DNA from: JBBSVE01 sp038233815
GTDB taxonomy: Bacteria > Pseudomonadota > Alphaproteobacteria > Rhodobacterales > Rhodobacteraceae
Direction: 5' to 3'
Assembly: GCA_038233815.1 (NCBI GenBank)
Contig: JBBSVE010000002.1
Span: 1-46,906 of the forward strand
DNA: 46,906 bases
The notes below the pieces were generated by a model. It saw nothing but the letters and a program-made list of their open reading frames with translations, was not told the origin of the DNA and did no database searches. This document shows positions 43,978 through 46,906 of the stretch, piece by piece; the first letter of the stretch is position 1; every line of letters begins with the position of its first letter. Position numbers and translations under genes: made by a program.

Positions 43978-44499
43978 TCAGTTCGCAGGGGCGGTCGGTG
44001 GGGCGGCCTGCGGCACGACAGGACCGGGCACTGGCGTAGCCTCCGGTGCCGATCCGGCGGGCGGCGTGACCAGAGGCGTCGCAGCTTCCGGCGCCGGTGC
44101 GTCGGGCACTGGCGTGACCGGAGCCGTCGTTTCTGGTGCCGGCGTATCCGCACGGGGCGGGGTCAGCGCGCCATCGGTGGACACGGGAGCCGGTGGCAGA
44201 AGGTCGGTTCCGAGCGGGGCAGCCGGTGCATCCGGGGCGGTTCCGCCGAACTGGTCGATGACCGAGCTTCCGGTCGCGTTGCGCGCCGAGAACACCGTCA
44301 GCGTGACCGAGGTCACGATGAAGAGTGCAGCAAAGATCCAGGTGAGCTTGGTAAGCGCCGTCGCCGCCGCCCGGCCGGACATCGCCCCGCCGCCACCGCC
44401 GCCCATGCCGAGCCCGCCGCCTTCGGATCGCTGCAAAAGCACGACACCGACGAGGCAGAGCGCCAGTATGAGATGGACGGTGAGAATGACGTTCTGCAT
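43978..44499 (-). CDS. secG: Preprotein translocase subunit SecG, long tail
   Basis: SecG with two transmembrane helices (NVILTVHLILALCLVGVVLLQ and KLTWIFAALFIVTSVTLTVF, quoted in part) separated by a Gly-rich loop (SEGGGLGMGGGGGGAMSGR), as in the family. The 173-residue product carries about 95 extra C-terminal residues that are almost only Ala, Pro, Thr, Val and Asp; many SecG proteins stop near 75-110. The tail would lie in the periplasm. SecG is an auxiliary subunit of SecYEG. The yajC-secDF genes are elsewhere in this window. Confidence 0.93.
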   Translation of the reverse strand: MQNVILTVHLILALCLVGVVLLQRSEGGGLGMGGGGGGAMSGRAAATALTKLTWIFAALFIVTSVTLTVFSARNATGSSVIDQFGGTAPDAPAAPLGTDLLPPAPVSTDGALTPPRADTPAPETTAPVTPVPDAPAPEAATPLVTPPAGSAPEATPVPGPVVPQAAPPTAPAN

Positions 44500-44684
44500 G
44501 GGGTTCCGGCTTTACACTCTTCCGACGCGCCTTCCTAGGCGCAGACGTGCGCGGGGGCAAGCCCCGGGGGCCGCCGCAGGGGCAGGTCGGGATTTTGCGG
44601 TTTCATGCGCGTCCCCCGGGGGCTATACCGCGCACGGATCGCCGGGATCGCCTCGGATCGCCGGTCTGAGCGGGAGTGTTTCAC

Positions 44685-45977
44685 ATGGCCAATGTCGTAG
44701 TCGTGGGCGCGCAGTGGGGCGACGAGGGGAAGGGCAAGATCGTCGACTGGCTGTCCGAGCGCGCCGATGTCATCGCGCGCTTTCAGGGCGGTCATAACGC
44801 GGGCCACACGCTCGTCGTGGACGGCACCGTTTACAAGCTGAGCCTGCTGCCCTCGGGGATCGTGCGGCGCGGCAAGCTGTCGGTGATCGGCAACGGCGTC
44901 GTGCTGGACCCGTGGCATCTGGTGATGGAGATCGACAAGCTGCGCGGTCAGGGGGTGGAGATCTCGCCCGAGAACCTGATGATCGCGGAGAATGCGCCGC
45001 TGATCCTGCCGTTGCACGGGGAGCTGGACCGTGCCCGCGAGGGTCAGGACTCGGCCGCGAAGATCGGCACCACCGGGCGCGGCATCGGGCCCGCCTACGA
45101 GGACAAGGTCGGTCGGCGCGCGATCCGGGTCGCGGACCTCGCCGACGACGCGACGCTGGAGCTGCGCGTGGACCGGCTGATGATGCATCACGACGCGCTC
45201 CGGCGCGGGCTGGGGATGGAACCGGTGGACCGCGCGGGTCTGCTGGCCGCACTCCGGGACATCGCGCCGCAGGTGCTGCCCTATGCCAAACCCGTCTGGA
45301 AGGTGTTGCAGGACGCCCGGCGCGCGGGCCGCCGGATCCTCTTCGAGGGCGCGCAAGGAGCGCTTCTGGATATCGATTTCGGGACCTACCCTTACGTCAC
45401 CTCGTCGAACGTGATCGCGGGGCAGGCGGCGACCGGCACCGGCCTCGGCCCCGGGGCCATCGGTTTCGTCCTCGGCATCGTGAAGGCCTATACGACGCGG
45501 GTGGGCGAAGGGCCGTTTCCGGCGGAGCTGAAGGACGACGATGGCGAGCGGCTGGGCACGCGCGGGCATGAGTTCGGCACCGTCACGGGTCGCAAGCGGC
45601 GCTGTGGCTGGTTCGACGCGGTGCTGGTGCGCCAGACCTGCGCCACCTCGGGCGTCTCCGGCATCGCGTTGACGAAGCTCGACGTGCTGTACGGGTTCGA
45701 GCGGCTTCGGATCTGCGTCGGCTACGATCTTGACGGCACGCGGCTCGACCATCTGCCGACGGCGGCTGACGCGCAGGCCCGCTGCACCCCGGTGTGGGAG
45801 GAGATGGAGGGCTGGTCGGAGGTGACCGCCGGAGCCCGGTCCTGGAACGACCTGCCGGGCGCCGCGGTCAAGTATGTGCGCCGGATCGAGGAGCTGATCC
45901 AGTGTCCCGTGGCGCTGCTCTCCACCAGCCCGGAGCGTGACGACACGATCCTCGTGACCGATCCGTTCGCGGATTGA
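44685..45977 (+). CDS. purA: Adenylosuccinate synthetase
   Basis: A 430-residue GTP-dependent enzyme forming adenylosuccinate from IMP and aspartate in AMP synthesis. MANVVVVGAQWGDEGKGK holds the P-loop-like GDEGKGK and the catalytic Asp; GGHNAGHT has the catalytic His. GRKRRCGWFD and KLDVLYGF are the later substrate and guanine segments. ATG 44685 has a GGGAG site; GTG 44676 is three codons upstream and less likely. It is divergent from secG. Confidence 0.97.
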   Translation: MANVVVVGAQWGDEGKGKIVDWLSERADVIARFQGGHNAGHTLVVDGTVYKLSLLPSGIVRRGKLSVIGNGVVLDPWHLVMEIDKLRGQGVEISPENLMIAENAPLILPLHGELDRAREGQDSAAKIGTTGRGIGPAYEDKVGRRAIRVADLADDATLELRVDRLMMHHDALRRGLGMEPVDRAGLLAALRDIAPQVLPYAKPVWKVLQDARRAGRRILFEGAQGALLDIDFGTYPYVTSSNVIAGQAATGTGLGPGAIGFVLGIVKAYTTRVGEGPFPAELKDDDGERLGTRGHEFGTVTGRKRRCGWFDAVLVRQTCATSGVSGIALTKLDVLYGFERLRICVGYDLDGTRLDHLPTAADAQARCTPVWEEMEGWSEVTAGARSWNDLPGAAVKYVRRIEELIQCPVALLSTSPERDDTILVTDPFAD

Positions 45978-46069
45978 CGGGGGGGGCCGGCGATGGGTCG
46001 GGGGGCCGTGCCGGCGTGCAATCCGGGTCTGGCGATTGTTCCCGGCCGGGGGCGGACTACCTCCCCGCC

Positions 46070-46114
46070 ATGACCGAAAAGCTCCGTCCATGGGGAAAGC
46101 GAGGCGAGACATGA
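46070..46114 (+). CDS. Possible 14-residue upstream ORF coupled to the DUF2842 gene
   Basis: An ATG at 46070 opens a frame coding MTEKLRPWGKRGET whose TGA overlaps the DUF2842 start as ATGA. No good ribosome site precedes it (GGCGGAC at a distance). It may be chance; the precise overlap is the only support. Confidence 0.25.
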   Translation: MTEKLRPWGKRGET

Positions 46115-46356
46115 CATCGGGACTGTCCTGGAAGGCGCGGCGCCGGTGGTCGCTCGTGATCCTGCTGATCGGCCTGCCGCTTTATATCGTGGTGGCGGTC
46201 AGCATCGTCACGGCGCTCGGCCGTCCCCCGCTCTGGGCGGAGATGCTGGTCTACGTGGGGCTCGGGTTCCTGTGGATCCTCCCATTTCGATTCGTGTTCC
46301 GTGGTATCGGTCAGGGCGATCCACGTCGGACGAGCCAAAGCCCCGACGCGGGCTGA
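46111..46356 (+). CDS. DUF2842 family membrane protein
   Basis: An 81-residue protein with two transmembrane helices (LVILLIGLPLYIVVAVSIVTAL and MLVYVGLGFLWILPFRFVF, quoted in part) and a short polar N-terminus, matching DUF2842 proteins that follow purA in many alphaproteobacteria. The function is unknown. ATG 46111 is preceded by GAGGCGAG. It lies 133 bases after purA. Confidence 0.85.
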   Translation: MTSGLSWKARRRWSLVILLIGLPLYIVVAVSIVTALGRPPLWAEMLVYVGLGFLWILPFRFVFRGIGQGDPRRTSQSPDAG

Positions 46357-46370
46357 TCCGGCGCGAGCAT

Positions 46371-46895
46371 CTACGCGAGGCTTCGTGCGCGTTGCAACAA
46401 AGCCGATGTCTCCGCCAGCGTGTGGTGCCCGGACCGCGCCTTGCCGAGGATCCCGGATCGCAAGGCCGCTTGCAGGCCGCCGTGCAGGTCGTCCTGGGTC
46501 AGCGTTGCGTTTCCGTCGTTCCCAGCGACCAGCTCGAAGAGCCGATTTCGCGTAACGGTCCCGGTTGCTGCGAATACCATGCACCACGCGGTCGCAGCCT
46601 CGAATTGCTTGGCGAGGTCCATTGCACCGAGTCGCGACACGAATTCGGCATGAGTGAGGGTTGGTTCGTCCGGCGTCGCCATGTCCGGACCGGGTTCGTC
46701 GGCGGTATGGATTTGCACGGGCGGGGCGGGGGGGTAGCCGTAGGGTCGGCGCCCGTCGACACGCTGCGTCGTGGCGAGAATGAGAGGCTGCGGCACGCTC
46801 GGTTCCGATCGCAGTGAGCGTTCGAGATCGGAGCGGTAGGGAACAATGCGCCGGTCGATCGACCGGGTCGCCGCACCCGCCCGGCGTTCGGCCAT
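46371..46895 (-). CDS. Hypothetical protein, right window edge
   Basis: Not recognised. ATG 46895 gives 174 residues, but the frame stays open to the window edge, so the true start could be outside, or internal at ATG 46682. The N-terminal half is basic, with many Pro and Arg residues. The C-terminal half (LTHAEFVSRLGAMDLAKQF, ATGTVTRNRLFELVAGND, LTQDDLHGGLQAALRSGIL) looks like a small helical cytoplasmic domain. No signal peptide or membrane segment. It converges on the DUF2842 gene with a 14-base gap. Confidence 0.55.
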   Translation of the reverse strand: MAERRAGAATRSIDRRIVPYRSDLERSLRSEPSVPQPLILATTQRVDGRRPYGYPPAPPVQIHTADEPGPDMATPDEPTLTHAEFVSRLGAMDLAKQFEAATAWCMVFAATGTVTRNRLFELVAGNDGNATLTQDDLHGGLQAALRSGILGKARSGHHTLAETSALLQRARSLA

Positions 46896-46906
46896 GGTGG
46901 AGGCCA

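Noticed and set aside
42217..44538. A 773-codon plus-strand open frame antisense to pyrG and secG
   Set aside because: It lies opposite two clear genes, is rich in Arg, His and Ala, and has no recognisable motif; long antisense frames are expected at this GC content.
44550..44630. Two short CCCCGGGG-type palindromes upstream of purA
   Set aside because: Such palindromes are common by chance in this GC-rich sequence and have no extended symmetry.

Overview
The window is a GC-rich, gene-dense chromosomal segment whose gene content and neighbourhoods look like a Rhodobacteraceae/Roseobacter-type alphaproteobacterium. Pointers are the purF-cvpA-radA-pqiA-alr-dnaB-pyrE-pyrC block, a cobA-DUF2849-cysI-cysH-DUF934-fpr sulfur block beside a divergent Lrp-type regulator, secDF followed by an Mth938-domain gene, and a purA-DUF2842 pair. 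This placement rests on recognised protein families, not on a search. Almost everything is housekeeping. I see no rRNA, tRNA, CRISPR array, insertion sequence or prophage, and no gene-free stretch longer than about 200 bases.

Layout, left to right. (1) 1-1367: 3' part of a trimethylamine/glycine-betaine methyltransferase-family gene cut by the window edge. (2) 1372-10782, all minus strand: pyrC, pyrE, dnaB, alr, a PqiA-family membrane gene, radA, cvpA, purF and an SDR gene, transcribed right to left. (3) 10832-16480: a divergently organised glycan/surface locus with two GT2-type glycosyltransferases on minus, and a DXD glycosyltransferase plus an unusual alpha/beta-hydrolase-like protein on plus. 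(4) gcdH (minus) facing away from a large secreted OmpA-domain protein (plus), then an XdhC-like gene and infC. (5) 21858-27689: a small membrane-anchored protein, then the assimilatory sulfate/sulfite reduction operon (siroheme synthesis, sulfite reductase, APS reductase, ferredoxin reductase) with an Lrp/AsnC regulator facing it. (6) 27699-30583: methyltransferase-like gene, tpiA, an A-type Fe-S carrier, an acetyltransferase and sufT. (7) 30645-31711: a broken ltrA-like gene. (8) 31828-38467: ssb, a lytic transglycosylase, serS, a trypsin-like protease, yajC-secD-secF. (9) 38544-46895: Mth938-domain protein, MATE exporter, rlmJ, MipA/OmpV porin-like protein, pyrG, secG, purA, DUF2842 protein and an unrecognised gene at the right edge.

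The genes form several functional groups. Nucleotide synthesis is represented by purF, purA, pyrC, pyrE and pyrG. Replication and repair are represented by dnaB, radA and ssb, and protein export by yajC, secD, secF and secG. Sulfur and Fe-S metabolism is covered by cobA, cysI, cysH, fpr, sufT and the IscA-type carrier, with cobA making siroheme precursor for CysI and Fpr a plausible electron source.

The points most worth a second look are the surface-glycan locus with its double-domain glycosyltransferase, an infC gene whose best start is ATA, a methyltransferase-like gene with no canonical start and a broken SAM loop, the multiply frameshifted ltrA, a 99-bp tandem repeat inside the OmpA-domain gene, and an SDR whose catalytic serine position is not serine.
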